Below are positions 33,742-42,796 of a stretch of 64,000 nt of DNA, in pieces. Under the pieces are notes generated by a model. The model had not been told where the DNA came from, did no database searches, and worked only from the letters and a program-made list of their open reading frames with translations. Source of the DNA: Rhizobium mayense (GTDB lineage Bacteria; Pseudomonadota; Alphaproteobacteria; Rhizobiales; Rhizobiaceae); assembly GCF_030272705.1 (NCBI RefSeq), contig NZ_JARFYM010000001.1, positions 248,001 through 312,000 of the forward strand. Reading direction: 5' to 3'. Numbering within the stretch: the stretch's first letter is position 1; each line of letters starts with the position of its first letter. A program made the translations under genes and the position numbers.

Positions 33742-34499
33742 GTTCCTTTTCGGCTGATTTTTTAGGCGCCAGCGTGCAGCCATCGGCAAACCATGGCGAG
33801 AGGAAGGATGGGCGAAAGCCAGACATGATCCTTCTGCACTATACCGGCATGGGCACGGCCGAAGGCGCGCTTGACTGGCTCTGCCGCGACGAGAGCCAGG
33901 TGTCGAGCCACTACTTCGTCTTTGAGGATGGGCGCGTGATCCAACTCGTGCCGGAGGAGCGTCGAGCTTGGCATGCCGGCAAAAGCGCCTGGCACAGCGA
34001 GGCGGATATCAACTCGCTATCGATCGGCATTGAAATTGCCAATGCCGGCCATCCGGGCGGGCTGCCCGACTTTCCCGACGCGCAGGTGGAAGCGGTTGTC
34101 GAACTTTGTCGTGATTGCGGCCATCGCTGGGCAATTTCACCTGAGCGTGTACTTGGGCACTCCGATGTCGCCCCTGTCCGTAAGGTCGATCCGGGCGAAA
34201 AATTCCCGTGGGCGCGACTGGCCGCAGCAGGGGTCGGCCACTGGGTCGAACCGACACCGATCAGCGGTGGGCGGTTCTTCCAGAAGGGCGATGTGGGACA
34301 GCCGATCGAGGCGCTGCAATCCATGCTCTCGCTCTATGGTTACAATACCGAAATTACAGGCGAATTCTCCACGAAGCTGGAGGGTGACGTCGAGGCTTTC
34401 CAGCGTCATTTCCGCCAGGAGAGGGTGGACGGGATCGCCGATTTTTCGACCATCGACACACTGCACCGGTTGCTCTCCGCACTGCCTCGCTTTTCGTAA
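33738..34499 (+). CDS. N-acetylmuramoyl-L-alanine amidase (AmiD/AmpD type)
   Basis: A 253-residue zinc amidase. The Amidase_2 domain covers about 28-160, with ligands His34, His141 and Asp151 in the usual LLHYTG, LGHSD and KVDPG motifs. A peptidoglycan-binding domain covers about 180-250 (GDVGQPIEALQSMLSLYGY). No signal peptide is visible, so it may be cytosolic and recycle anhydro-muropeptides like AmpD; the binding domain argues for wall contact as in AmiD. ATG 33738 overlaps the upstream J-protein stop, so the two are translationally coupled. Confidence 0.88.
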   Translation: MSSFSADFLGASVQPSANHGERKDGRKPDMILLHYTGMGTAEGALDWLCRDESQVSSHYFVFEDGRVIQLVPEERRAWHAGKSAWHSEADINSLSIGIEIANAGHPGGLPDFPDAQVEAVVELCRDCGHRWAISPERVLGHSDVAPVRKVDPGEKFPWARLAAAGVGHWVEPTPISGGRFFQKGDVGQPIEALQSMLSLYGYNTEITGEFSTKLEGDVEAFQRHFRQERVDGIADFSTIDTLHRLLSALPRFS

Positions 34500-34766
34500 G
34501 GTTAGGCGGATCTCCATTTTGCAATGCTAAAAAAACCGTAGCGCGCAAAATGCGTAACGTGCTTCAGCGCCACATCATTTCCCTATTATCTCCGCATTGC
34601 GCTGGTCTAACGACGCCCGCTTAACGGCGGTCGCGCAAGTCTGGTTTGTGTGTCGCGCGGCCGTAAAGACTAACGGGGACCGTGCACTCCGGCGGCTCTT
34701 TTTGCCTCCCGCCGGACTGATGGATTAGTGCTGTCCGCGATCCCGCGCCTGGAGACAAAAGACTAC
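34500..34766 (+). other. Gap with stable hairpin before the small SLT gene
   Basis: No gene is supported in these 267 bases. TCCGGCGG (34688-34695) and CCGCCGGA (34709-34716) form an 8-bp stem with a pyrimidine-rich loop holding five T residues, 50 bases before the next start. The preceding 100 bases contain further GC-rich inverted segments. It could be a structured 5' leader or a small RNA; no known family was recognised. Confidence 0.35.
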
Positions 34767-35324
34767 ATGAAAAATCTGACTATTGCCGCTGCGGCGTGCG
34801 TGAGCGTGCTGCTGACAGGATATGATTGCGCCTTTGCAGGCCCACACGACACTAAAACCCAGACCCTTCCTCTAAAGATCATCACGCGAACCACCGGCTA
34901 TGCCGCACCGAATGCTTCTACTGAATTGCACGATGCTGAAAATTCCTTCGCCGCGCAAAATCCCTACTCAGCCGTGATCGCCAAATACGCCAAGCAGAAC
35001 GGCGTGCCGGTCGAACTGGCAACCGCTGTTGTTCAGATCGAAAGCAACTTCAATCCAAAAAAGCGCGGCAGCGCCGGCGAGATCGGCCTGATGCAGATCA
35101 AGCCCACCACCGCAAAGCTGATGGGTTATTCCGGCAGCGCCAAGGGACTTTACGATCCCGACACGAATATCAAGTTCGGCATGAAATATCTCGCCATGGC
35201 GCAGAAGCTTGGCGGCGGACCGACCTGTAATACCATCCTCAAATACAATGCCGGTCACGCGGCGACTCACATGAATCCGACCTCGCAGCAATATTGCGGC
35301 AAGGTGCTGGCGCTCCTTGACTAA
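34767..35324 (+). CDS. Small secreted lytic transglycosylase (SLT domain)
   Basis: A 185-residue secreted SLT enzyme. The signal peptide at 1-24 ends in Ala-Phe-Ala, the transglycosylase domain fills about 65-185, and Glu92 in QIESNFNPKKRG is catalytic, with GLMQIKPTTAKLMGY next. ATG 34767 begins the signal sequence exactly; a GTG 13 codons upstream is possible but adds nothing. It stands between the amidase and an oxidoreductase gene, and a stable hairpin lies in its leader. Small SLT proteins in this order often help insert secretion machines, but no such machine is nearby, so a general wall-remodelling role is likelier. Confidence 0.87.
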   Translation: MKNLTIAAAACVSVLLTGYDCAFAGPHDTKTQTLPLKIITRTTGYAAPNASTELHDAENSFAAQNPYSAVIAKYAKQNGVPVELATAVVQIESNFNPKKRGSAGEIGLMQIKPTTAKLMGYSGSAKGLYDPDTNIKFGMKYLAMAQKLGGGPTCNTILKYNAGHAATHMNPTSQQYCGKVLALLD

Positions 35325-35406
35325 TGGCTGCTTTCGAGGGGATTGCGGGTAGGGCGGAACCGCTTTCCATGTTATCGAGTTCGCGAACATTTGCGAGGGA
35401 CATAAC

Positions 35407-36600
35407 ATGGCAGCGGATTTCAGGTTCATCGTCGTCGGTCGGGGAATGATGGGGGCGGCTGCCGCCCGCCATCTGGCAAAACAGGTGGATGGAGTGGCCG
35501 TCATCGGCCCGGACGAACCCGAAGACCGCGCGAACCATCGGGGTGTTTTCGGCAGTCACTACGATGAAGGCCGCATCACCCGAACCATCGATCCCGACGC
35601 CGATTGGGCGCGGCTCGCCAACCGCTCGATCGCCCGCTATGCCGAGATCGAGCGCGACAGCGGCATCCAATTCTACGCACCCGTCGGCTGCCTCGTGGTA
35701 GGGCCGAAGCGAGGCGGCGCCCATACCTATGTCGATAATGTCGTTGCTGCCGCCGCTCGGCTCGGCGTCCAGACGGAACTTCTGGATGATGCGGGGCTGA
35801 AGGCGAAATTCCCCTTCTTCTCCTTCGCGCAAGGCAGCGAGGGCGTCTTCGAGCCGCACGGCGCCGGTCATATCAGCCCACGGCGGCTGGTGAAGGCGCA
35901 GTCGCTGCTGGCGGAGAAGGCAGGGGCTCGCATCATCAAGCAAACCGTCGTCTCGATCCGCGACGAGGGTGCTCTGGTGACCGTCACCACCGCGGAAGGT
36001 GAGACGTTCAGGGCGGAGAAAGTCCTCCTCGCAGCTGGCTGTTTCTCCATTGCCGAGAATCTGTTGCCGCGGCCTGTTGAGATGAAGGTTTATGGTCGCA
36101 CGGTGACCTTCTTCGAGGTGAGCGAGGCGGAGGCCGAGACACTTTCGGCCATGCCGTCGCTGATATCTTCCAAGCCCGACGATATCGACAGCATCTACCT
36201 GCTGCCCCCGATCCGCTACCCGGATGGAAAATACTATATCAAGATCGGCGGCGATCCGGATGACCTCCAGCTCGACAGCGAGACGGAACTGCGCACGTGG
36301 TTTCGAACCGCCGGTCGCGACAAGGCGCGCGATCACCTCACGCGGATTATCCACGAGCTGGTTCCGAGCGTGACGGGTCCGGCGGCCTTTACCAATTCCT
36401 GCGCCGTTTCCTATTCGCCGACGACCTATCCGATGATCGGTTACACGTCGTCATCGCGCGCCGCCGTTCTGACCGGCGGTTGTGGCACGGCGGCGAAAAG
36501 TTCCGACGAGATCGGCAGACTCGGGGCCGAATTGTTGCTCGAAGGTCGAATCAAGGATGACGGCTACCATACGGATTTCTCTGCGCATTTCCGCGCTTAG
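35407..36600 (+). CDS. FAD-dependent oxidoreductase, DAO/sarcosine oxidase-like
   Basis: A 397-residue flavoprotein. The dinucleotide motif VVGRGMMGAAAARHL starts near residue 9, and the C-terminal half holds the second FAD contact region around GGCGTAAKSSDEIG. The family (monomeric sarcosine oxidase, N-methyltryptophan oxidase) oxidises secondary amines or N-methyl amino acids with peroxide production. The HRGVFGSHYDEGRITR segment near residues 44-60 corresponds to the flavin-linkage region, typical of SoxA/SolA-like proteins. No transporter or partner gene is adjacent, so the substrate is unknown. Confidence 0.82.
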   Translation: MAADFRFIVVGRGMMGAAAARHLAKQVDGVAVIGPDEPEDRANHRGVFGSHYDEGRITRTIDPDADWARLANRSIARYAEIERDSGIQFYAPVGCLVVGPKRGGAHTYVDNVVAAAARLGVQTELLDDAGLKAKFPFFSFAQGSEGVFEPHGAGHISPRRLVKAQSLLAEKAGARIIKQTVVSIRDEGALVTVTTAEGETFRAEKVLLAAGCFSIAENLLPRPVEMKVYGRTVTFFEVSEAEAETLSAMPSLISSKPDDIDSIYLLPPIRYPDGKYYIKIGGDPDDLQLDSETELRTWFRTAGRDKARDHLTRIIHELVPSVTGPAAFTNSCAVSYSPTTYPMIGYTSSSRAAVLTGGCGTAAKSSDEIGRLGAELLLEGRIKDDGYHTDFSAHFRA

Positions 36601-36663
36601 GCCGATGGGAAGAGAAAGCTGCATATTTCGGTGGCAATTGCCGGCACTCTCGGCTAATGGAGC

Positions 36664-37068
36664 CCCTGCCAGTTGGCCGGGCAGCCGCGCCTCACCAATG
36701 CCGAAAGGCGGTGGGGTGAGGAAAGTCCGGGCTCCACGGAAACACGGTGCCGGATAACGTCCGGCGGGGGTAACCTCAGGGAAAGTGCCACAGAAAGCAA
36801 ACCGCCTGGTCCTCGGATCGGGTAAGGGTGAAAGGGTGGGGTAAGAGCCCACCGCGTCTCTGGCAACAGCGGCGGCACGGTAAACCCCACCGGGAGCAAA
36901 ACCGAATAGGGATGACGCGGATCGCGCAAGCGGTCCAGCCTGTTTCCGGGCCGGTCATCCGGGTGGGTTGCATGAGGCGCCGCGCAAGCGGCGTCCAAGA
37001 TGAATGGCTGCCACGTTCCGGCCTCGGTCGGAGCCATACAGAACCCGGCTTACAGGCCAACTGGCAAA
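36664..37068 (+). ncRNA. rnpB: RNase P RNA, class A
   Basis: Catalytic RNA subunit of ribonuclease P, trimming tRNA 5' ends. The terminal P1 helix pairs TGCCAGTTGGCC (36667-36678) with GGCCAACTGGCA (37055-37066). Inside are the universal blocks GAGGAAAGTCCGGGCTCC (about 36717), ACAGAAAGCAAACCGC (about 36791), the GGTAAACCCCACC region and the closing ACAGAACCCGGCTTAC (about 37038-37053). About 405 bases is normal for alphaproteobacteria. Its promoter must lie at the end of the oxidoreductase gene, which stops 63 bases earlier. Confidence 0.96.
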
Positions 37069-37076
37069 CTGTCCTT

Positions 37077-37097
37077 CGATGAGGCCGATGCTCATCG
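37077..37097 (+). terminator. Probable rnpB terminator
   Basis: CGATGAG and CTCATCG (37077-37083, 37091-37097) form a 7-bp stem with a 7-base loop, followed by TTTG, just after the P1 helix of rnpB. Confidence 0.6.
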
Positions 37098-37499
37098 TTT
37101 GCCCTGTGGAAACATTTTTTCAGGCCGCCGAAACGCCCGGTTTTTGAGCCGCTCCATTGTGTCGGGGGGAGGCGTTTTCGTCCGTGAAAACAATCCGTTT
37201 TGGCACCTTGGCTTAGAGCGATCCTAACCTTTCGTTAAACTTAACAGCTTATGAATATTCAGGCTGTGGCCACGTCTGTGTGGCTTCATCCCATTGACGC
37301 CCATATGGTCCCATGGTATCCCAAAAGCACACTGCACAAGGGCAAATCATCGCCCATTTATCGCAAAGCCGTGATCCCTCCTTTCTTGGAGGTGTCGGAG
37401 GGGTGTTCTCTCTTTCGGCTTGCGAAGCTGTGTCCGATTTTGGCTGTGTCTGCGGGCAAGTGATCGCCCGTATGTCATGGGAAACGGGTGTTTCGCGTC
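37098..37499 (+). promoter_or_regulatory. Leader region of the dcw cluster
   Basis: No gene is supported in these 402 bases. CTAA-N7-TTAA (37224-37238) is a near-match to the CtrA box, closely followed by TTAAC at 37241. The segment must hold the main promoter of the mraZ operon. MraZ usually binds repeats just upstream of its own gene, but clear TGGG-type repeats with 10-base spacing are not seen; only an isolated TGGGA (37478-37482) lies near the start. Confidence 0.5.
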
Positions 37500-37940
37500 A
37501 TGAACCGCTTCCTGTCAAATGCGACCAACAGAATAGATGCCAAAGGCCGGGTGTCCGTGCCTGCGGTATTCCGTTCCGTGTTGGCAGAGCGCAATATCCA
37601 GGAGCTGTATTGTTTCCAGGATTTTGTGTTCCCGGCGATCAGCGTCGGCGGCCTCGATCTGCTCGATCGGTTCGAGCGGCAAATCGCGGCGGACGATCCT
37701 TTTTCGCCGGCGGCGAACCAGATGTCGCTCCTGATCCACGGCGGCGGGGTCTTCATGAAGCTCGATGCGGAAGGGCGGCTGATGGTCACGGATTTCATCC
37801 GCGATTTCACCGGTATCGCCAACGAGGTAACCTTCGTCGGGCGGGCGGATCATTTTCAATTGTGGCAGCCGGAGGCTTTTCAAGCCTTGCAGGCGCAGGC
37901 ACGAGAGGAGCGCAGGCTGGCGGGCAGGCGCTCGGAATAG
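37500..37940 (+). CDS. mraZ: MraZ, regulator of the dcw cluster
   Basis: A 146-residue protein of two AbrB-like repeats. The first carries [16 protein letters not shown], the second [16 protein letters not shown], matching the tandem DNA-binding layout. MraZ represses its own operon in E. coli and binds the mraZ promoter as a ring of subunits. ATG 37500 opens [13 protein letters not shown], as expected; the ribosome binding site is weak. It is the first gene of the dcw cluster and is followed after 14 bases by rsmH. Confidence 0.93.
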   Translation: MNRFLSNATNRIDAKGRVSVPAVFRSVLAERNIQELYCFQDFVFPAISVGGLDLLDRFERQIAADDPFSPAANQMSLLIHGGGVFMKLDAEGRLMVTDFIRDFTGIANEVTFVGRADHFQLWQPEAFQALQAQAREERRLAGRRSE

Positions 37941-37954
37941 AACGGGGAAACGGA

Positions 37955-38980
37955 ATGGTGGCGAATCCTGGCGGAGGCTCGACTGATGCCGGTGGCGGAC
38001 CGGTTCGCCACATTCCGGTTCTTCTTGCGGAAGTGCTCGAGGCGTTGGCGCCGGCTGCCGGCAAGGTCATTCTGGATGGCACGTTCGGTGCCGGTGGCTA
38101 CACCTCGGCTATTTTGGCGGCCGGTGCGGATGTGATTGCGCTCGATCGCGATCCAACGGCGATTGCGGCCGGCGAGCCAATGGTTGCCGCCCATGCCGGC
38201 CATCTTTCTCTCATTCATTCGCAGTTTTCTCAGCTTGCTGATCATGCGCCGCAGGGTGGGCTCGACGGTGTCGTGCTGGATATCGGCGTTTCTTCGATGC
38301 AGCTCGACGAGGCTGAGCGCGGCTTCTCGTTCAGCAAGAATGGGCCGCTGGACATGCGGATGTCGGCAAGCGGCGTATCGGCGGCCGATGTCGTCAATCG
38401 CGCCAAGCTGGCCGATCTCATTCGCATCTTCGCTTTCCTTGGGGAAGAAAAGCAGGCGCCGCGCATTGCGCATGCGATCGAAAAGCGGCGCGCGGAAGCG
38501 CCGTTCGCCACCACCCGTGATCTCGCCGGACTGATCGAGATCGTCACGCCGCGTAAGGCCAAGGACAAGATTCATCCGGCGACCCGTGTCTTCCAAGCGC
38601 TGCGTATTTTCGTCAACGACGAGCTCGGCGAACTGGCGCAGGCTCTGTTTGCCGCTGAGCGGGTCTTGAAGCCGGGCGGGCGCCTGGTCGTCGTGACCTT
38701 TCATTCCCTGGAAGATCGGATCGTCAAGAAGTTCTTCGCTGATCGCTCCGGCCGCGCCGCGGGCTCGCGTCACATGCCCATGGTGCATGAGCGACTGGCG
38801 ACCTTCGATCCCATCGGCAAGTCGATGGTTTCAGCCAGTGATGCCGAGGCGGAGGCCAATCCGCGGGCGCGTTCGGCAAAGCTGCGCGCGGGTCTTCGCA
38901 CGGCTGTCCCAGCCGAGGTTGCCGATCTTTCGATCTTCGATCTGCCCAATCTCGCCAGTCTCGGAAAGCTCGGAGGTTGA
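37955..38980 (+). CDS. rsmH: 16S rRNA (cytosine-1402 N4)-methyltransferase RsmH
   Basis: A 341-residue SAM methyltransferase modifying C1402 in the ribosomal P site. [14 protein letters not shown] opens the fold; the SAM-site [15 protein letters not shown], the [19 protein letters not shown] segment and [13 protein letters not shown] are diagnostic. ATG 37955 with CGGGGA upstream is chosen; a much longer frame overlapping mraZ is an artefact. The first 15 residues are Gly/Pro-rich and probably disordered. A one-base gap separates it from ftsL. Confidence 0.95.
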   Translation: MVANPGGGSTDAGGGPVRHIPVLLAEVLEALAPAAGKVILDGTFGAGGYTSAILAAGADVIALDRDPTAIAAGEPMVAAHAGHLSLIHSQFSQLADHAPQGGLDGVVLDIGVSSMQLDEAERGFSFSKNGPLDMRMSASGVSAADVVNRAKLADLIRIFAFLGEEKQAPRIAHAIEKRRAEAPFATTRDLAGLIEIVTPRKAKDKIHPATRVFQALRIFVNDELGELAQALFAAERVLKPGGRLVVVTFHSLEDRIVKKFFADRSGRAAGSRHMPMVHERLATFDPIGKSMVSASDAEAEANPRARSAKLRAGLRTAVPAEVADLSIFDLPNLASLGKLGG

Positions 38981-38981
38981 T

Positions 38982-39515
38982 ATGCTGAAGACTTTTGACA
39001 TCGTTCTGATTGGCGTCATGACGGCGATGGCCTCCGTTACCTACACCATCAAGCATCGTGCCGAGCTGAAGCTCGAAGAGGTCCATCGCCTCGAATCGGA
39101 GATCAAGCTGGAAAGGGACACGATCGAACTTCTGAAGGCGGACTGGGCGCTGGTTGTGCAGCCCAACCGCCTGGAGCGATTGGTCAATAACTATAGCAAT
39201 GAACTCAAGCTGCAGCCGACGCTGTCGACGGCGATCGTGCAGCCGAACGAATTGCCGATGCCGCGCGCGCAGCTTCCGCCCGAAATCGTTGCCGATACCA
39301 AGGATGGCGCGAAGGGCGGCAGCGCCAAGCCGCCTGGCAGCAAGAATGCCGTGGCGGCGTCGAAGAATGGCGACACGACCGATGCGGAAATCAGGAAGGC
39401 AATTGCCGATGTCGCCGCCGCTCCTGCGCCGCGTCCGGTCGCCAAGGCGCCGTCCTTGCTGAAGCGCAAGAAACAAGAAGTCGACAATATCGCAACTGGA
39501 TCGGTGGACGAGTGA
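38982..39515 (+). CDS. ftsL: Cell division protein FtsL
   Basis: A 177-residue bitopic membrane protein of the divisome. The N-terminal helix (about residues 5-22) is followed by a leucine-zipper-like coiled coil (LKLEEVHRLESEIKLERD) and by QPNRLERLVNNY, where it binds FtsB-type partners. The C-terminal 80 residues are Lys/Ala/Pro-rich and longer than in enteric FtsL, as is usual in rhizobia. GGAGG lies just before ATG 38982. The TGA overlaps the start of ftsI. No separate ftsB is present here. Confidence 0.88.
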   Translation: MLKTFDIVLIGVMTAMASVTYTIKHRAELKLEEVHRLESEIKLERDTIELLKADWALVVQPNRLERLVNNYSNELKLQPTLSTAIVQPNELPMPRAQLPPEIVADTKDGAKGGSAKPPGSKNAVAASKNGDTTDAEIRKAIADVAAAPAPRPVAKAPSLLKRKKQEVDNIATGSVDE

Positions 39516-41266
39516 TGTCTTTTCTTTCGCGCATCATGGTCTTGAAAAGCAAGGCGCATTTCTCCACCGACGGCAACAATCGCCCGAATGACGGTTTCAG
39601 AGGCTCGACCTTCGAAGGTGCCCGCAAACGCAAAGCCAACCAGGCCAAGAGCCGTGTCGTTCTGTTGGTCGCGAGCTTTGCTGTCGTCTATTGCATCATC
39701 GGCGGCCGTCTTGCCCAGTTTGCCATGACACCGCCGGATACGACGTCGAGTATCCTGCCGCCGGACCGGCTCATGGCGTCGCGCCCTGACATCATCGACC
39801 GCAACGGCGCCCTGCTTGCCACTGATATTCGCACGGTGTCGCTGTTTGCCGAGCCGAACAAGATTATCGATCCCGATGAGGCGGTCGAGCAGTTACGCAC
39901 CGTCCTGCCCGACCTCGACACCAAGGGCACCTATAAGAAGCTCGCCGTCAAAACCTCGCATTTCGCCTGGCTTCGCCGCCAGCTGACGCCGAAACAGCAG
40001 AGCCAGATTCTGGCGCTCGGCATTCCCGGTATCGGCTTCCGTCCGGAAAAGCGCCGCTTCTATCCGGGCGGCTCGACCGCCGCCCATATTCTCGGCTACG
40101 TCAACATCGACAACCGCGGCGTTACCGGCATGGAGAAATATATCGACGACCAGGGTCTCGCCGACCTCGCGGCTGCCGGCATGACCAGTGACCAGCCGCT
40201 GCAGCCGGTGAAGCTTTCGATCGATTTGCGCGTGCAGGACATCGTCCATGATGCCGTCGTCAACGCCGTCAATAATTTCCAAGCGAAAGGTGCGGGTGCG
40301 GCGGTACTTGACGCTCGCACCGGCGAGGTGCTGGCCATGGCGTCTGCGCCCGACTTCGATCCGAACAATCCGAACGAGGGCGCTGCGGAAGGCTGGCTCA
40401 ACCGCATGACGAACGGCACGTTCGAAATGGGCTCGACGTTCAAGACCTTCACCATGGCGATGGCGCTCGATTCCGGCAAGGTGACCTTGCGTGACGCCTT
40501 CGACGCCACCAACCCGATCCGTATAGGCGGGTTCACCATTCACGACTTCCACGGCCAGCATCGTGTGCTGACCGTTCCGGAAATCTTCCAGTATTCCTCC
40601 AACATCGGTACGGCGAAGATCGCCGATCTCGTGGGCATCGATGCACACAAGGAATTCCTGACCAAGATGGGGCTGCTCACCAAGATGGATACCGAGCTGC
40701 CGGAAGTGAAGATGCCGAGCCAGCCGCATGTGTGGAAGAAGATCAACTCGATCACCATTTCCTTTGGCCACGGTGTCTCCACCACGCCGTTGCAGGTGGC
40801 GGTCGCTGGTGCGGCTCTCGTCAACGGCGGCAAGCTGATCGAGCCGACCTTCCTGCCGCGCACCCGCGAGCAGGCCGATGCGATCGCCAAGATTGTCGTC
40901 AAGAAGAGCACCAGCGACGACATCCGCTTCCTGCTCGATTTCAACGGCTCCAAGGGCTCCGGCCGTGCCGCCCGCGTACCCGGCTATGACGTCGGCAGCA
41001 AGACCGGTACGGCCGACAAGGTCGTCAACGGCCGCTACTCGCACACGCTGAATTTCAACACCTTCCTGGCCGCATTCCCGATCGACAATCCACAATATGT
41101 CATCATGACCTTCTGCGACGAGCCGAAGACCGGTGAGCACGGCGGCACGATCTCGGCCTATACGGCAGCGCCGATCGCTCGTGATATCATCGCTCGGGCC
41201 GCACCCATCCTCGGAATCCAACCCAGCTTCGGAAACGGCAACTCGGCCTTGCTGGTGTCTTATTAA
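39515..41266 (+). CDS. ftsI: Septal transpeptidase FtsI (PBP3)
   Basis: A 583-residue class B penicillin-binding protein making septal peptide crosslinks. One transmembrane helix covers about 48-70; the pedestal domain begins with RPDIIDRNGALLATDI; the transpeptidase has Ser307 in STFK, SSN in YSSNIGTAK and KTGT in SKTGTADK. ATG 39515 shares bases with the ftsL stop (TGATG); a GTG one codon earlier is also possible. It partners FtsW, encoded further along in this cluster, for septal synthesis. Confidence 0.95.
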   Translation: MSFLSRIMVLKSKAHFSTDGNNRPNDGFRGSTFEGARKRKANQAKSRVVLLVASFAVVYCIIGGRLAQFAMTPPDTTSSILPPDRLMASRPDIIDRNGALLATDIRTVSLFAEPNKIIDPDEAVEQLRTVLPDLDTKGTYKKLAVKTSHFAWLRRQLTPKQQSQILALGIPGIGFRPEKRRFYPGGSTAAHILGYVNIDNRGVTGMEKYIDDQGLADLAAAGMTSDQPLQPVKLSIDLRVQDIVHDAVVNAVNNFQAKGAGAAVLDARTGEVLAMASAPDFDPNNPNEGAAEGWLNRMTNGTFEMGSTFKTFTMAMALDSGKVTLRDAFDATNPIRIGGFTIHDFHGQHRVLTVPEIFQYSSNIGTAKIADLVGIDAHKEFLTKMGLLTKMDTELPEVKMPSQPHVWKKINSITISFGHGVSTTPLQVAVAGAALVNGGKLIEPTFLPRTREQADAIAKIVVKKSTSDDIRFLLDFNGSKGSGRAARVPGYDVGSKTGTADKVVNGRYSHTLNFNTFLAAFPIDNPQYVIMTFCDEPKTGEHGGTISAYTAAPIARDIIARAAPILGIQPSFGNGNSALLVSY

Positions 41267-41332
41267 GCGTGAAAGAATACACGGGTCGATTCGCGAGGGG
41301 CGGACTGATCAAGAAGGCGAAAAGTATATTCG

Positions 41333-42796
41333 ATGAACTTGCGGGACATTGCCGGAACAGCATTTCCGGAACTCAACGAACAAGTCGGCGGGACACTTGG
41401 CGATCTTGAGATAACAGGCCTTTCCGCCGATAGCCGTAAGGTTGCACCCGGCATGGCCTTCGTAGCCGTCGCCGGCACGAAGGCCGATGGCGCTAGTTTC
41501 ATTGCCGACGCCGTTTCGCGTGGTGCCTCCGTCGTTGTCGCCGGCCATGGTGCCGTTGCCACTAGCGTGCCGCTGCTGACCGTTGCGGAGCCGCGCCGTT
41601 TCCTCGCAGTCGCGGCTTCGCGCTTTTACGGCCGGCAGCCCGAGACGATGGTTGCCGTTACCGGCACGGCCGGTAAAACTTCGGTCGCGTCGTTCACCCG
41701 TCAGATATGGGCGCATGCGGGTCATCCGGCCGCGATGATCGGCACGACCGGCGTTGTCTCGCCGACGCGCAACGATTACGGCTCGCTGACGACGCCCGAT
41801 CCGGTGTCACTGCATCAACTGCTTGCCGAGCTTGCAAACGAAGGTATTACCCATGCGGCGATGGAGGCCTCTAGCCATGGCCTCGACCAATTCCGTCTTG
41901 ATGGCGTCCGGCTCGCTGCGGCTGCCTTCACCAATCTCGGTCGCGATCATATGGACTATCATCCGACGGTCGAGGACTATATGGCCGCCAAGATGCGGCT
42001 GTTCCGTGATCTGTTGCCGAAGGGCTCGCCGGCGGTGATCTTCGCCGACGATGCATGGTCGGAACAGGCTATCGCGGCTGCACGCGACGCCGCGCAAGAA
42101 ATACGCACCGTCGGGCGCAAGGGAGATTTCCTGACGCTGAAGCGCGTCGAGCATTTCCGTCATAAGCAGGTCGCCGAAGTTCATATCGGTGACGATATTT
42201 TCGAGGTTCATATTCCACTTGCCGGCGATTTCCAGATCGCCAATGCGCTCGTTGCTGCGGGTCTTGCCATTTCCACCGGCGTTGCCGCGCCGCTTGCCAT
42301 GGGTGCGCTGGAGAAGCTCGTCGGCGCTTCCGGTCGATTGGAGCTTGTCGGTCATACCCATGACGGCGCACTTGCTTATGTCGACTATGCACACAAGCCG
42401 GATGCTTTGGAAAACGTGCTGAATTCAGTGCGGCCGTTCACCACCGGCCGCGTCATCGTCGTTTTTGGTTGCGGCGGCGACCGCGATCGCGGCAAGCGCC
42501 CGATCATGGGCGAAATCGCCTGCCGTCTGGCCGATGTGGTTGTCGTTACCGACGATAATCCGCGATCGGAAGAGCCGGCGGCGATTCGTGCGGAGATCAT
42601 GACGGCGGCGCCGTGCGCCACGGAGATCGGCGATCGCGCCAAGGCGATCCGCGAGGCGGTCGGCATGTTGACATCCGGCGATACGCTGATCGTCGCGGGC
42701 AAGGGGCATGAGGAAGGTCAGACGATCGGCAGCGTTACGCTGCCTTTCTCGGACCATGCCGAACTGCGCAAAGCACTGGAGGAGGGAAAGTCTTGA
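41333..42796 (+). CDS. murE: UDP-MurNAc-tripeptide synthetase MurE
   Basis: A 487-residue Mur ligase adding meso-diaminopimelate to UDP-MurNAc-Ala-Glu. The ATP loop GTAGKTS lies near residue 115, and DDNPRSEEP holds the DNPR motif that specifies meso-DAP rather than lysine. ATG 41333 starts the protein after a 66-base gap, the widest in this part of the cluster. The TGA at its end overlaps the unusual TTG start of murF. Length and motif order are normal. Confidence 0.96.
   Translation: MNLRDIAGTAFPELNEQVGGTLGDLEITGLSADSRKVAPGMAFVAVAGTKADGASFIADAVSRGASVVVAGHGAVATSVPLLTVAEPRRFLAVAASRFYGRQPETMVAVTGTAGKTSVASFTRQIWAHAGHPAAMIGTTGVVSPTRNDYGSLTTPDPVSLHQLLAELANEGITHAAMEASSHGLDQFRLDGVRLAAAAFTNLGRDHMDYHPTVEDYMAAKMRLFRDLLPKGSPAVIFADDAWSEQAIAAARDAAQEIRTVGRKGDFLTLKRVEHFRHKQVAEVHIGDDIFEVHIPLAGDFQIANALVAAGLAISTGVAAPLAMGALEKLVGASGRLELVGHTHDGALAYVDYAHKPDALENVLNSVRPFTTGRVIVVFGCGGDRDRGKRPIMGEIACRLADVVVVTDDNPRSEEPAAIRAEIMTAAPCATEIGDRAKAIREAVGMLTSGDTLIVAGKGHEEGQTIGSVTLPFSDHAELRKALEEGKS

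Noticed and set aside
36654..37060. Open frames on both strands across rnpB
   Set aside because: The region is RNase P RNA with full conserved core and terminal helix; the frames are chance.
37251..37463. 70-residue frame in the mraZ leader
   Set aside because: No ribosome binding site and no recognisable domain; more likely leader DNA.
37470..37500. MraZ operator repeats before mraZ
   Set aside because: Only one TGGGA is visible; the 10-base-spaced repeat pattern of E. coli is absent.
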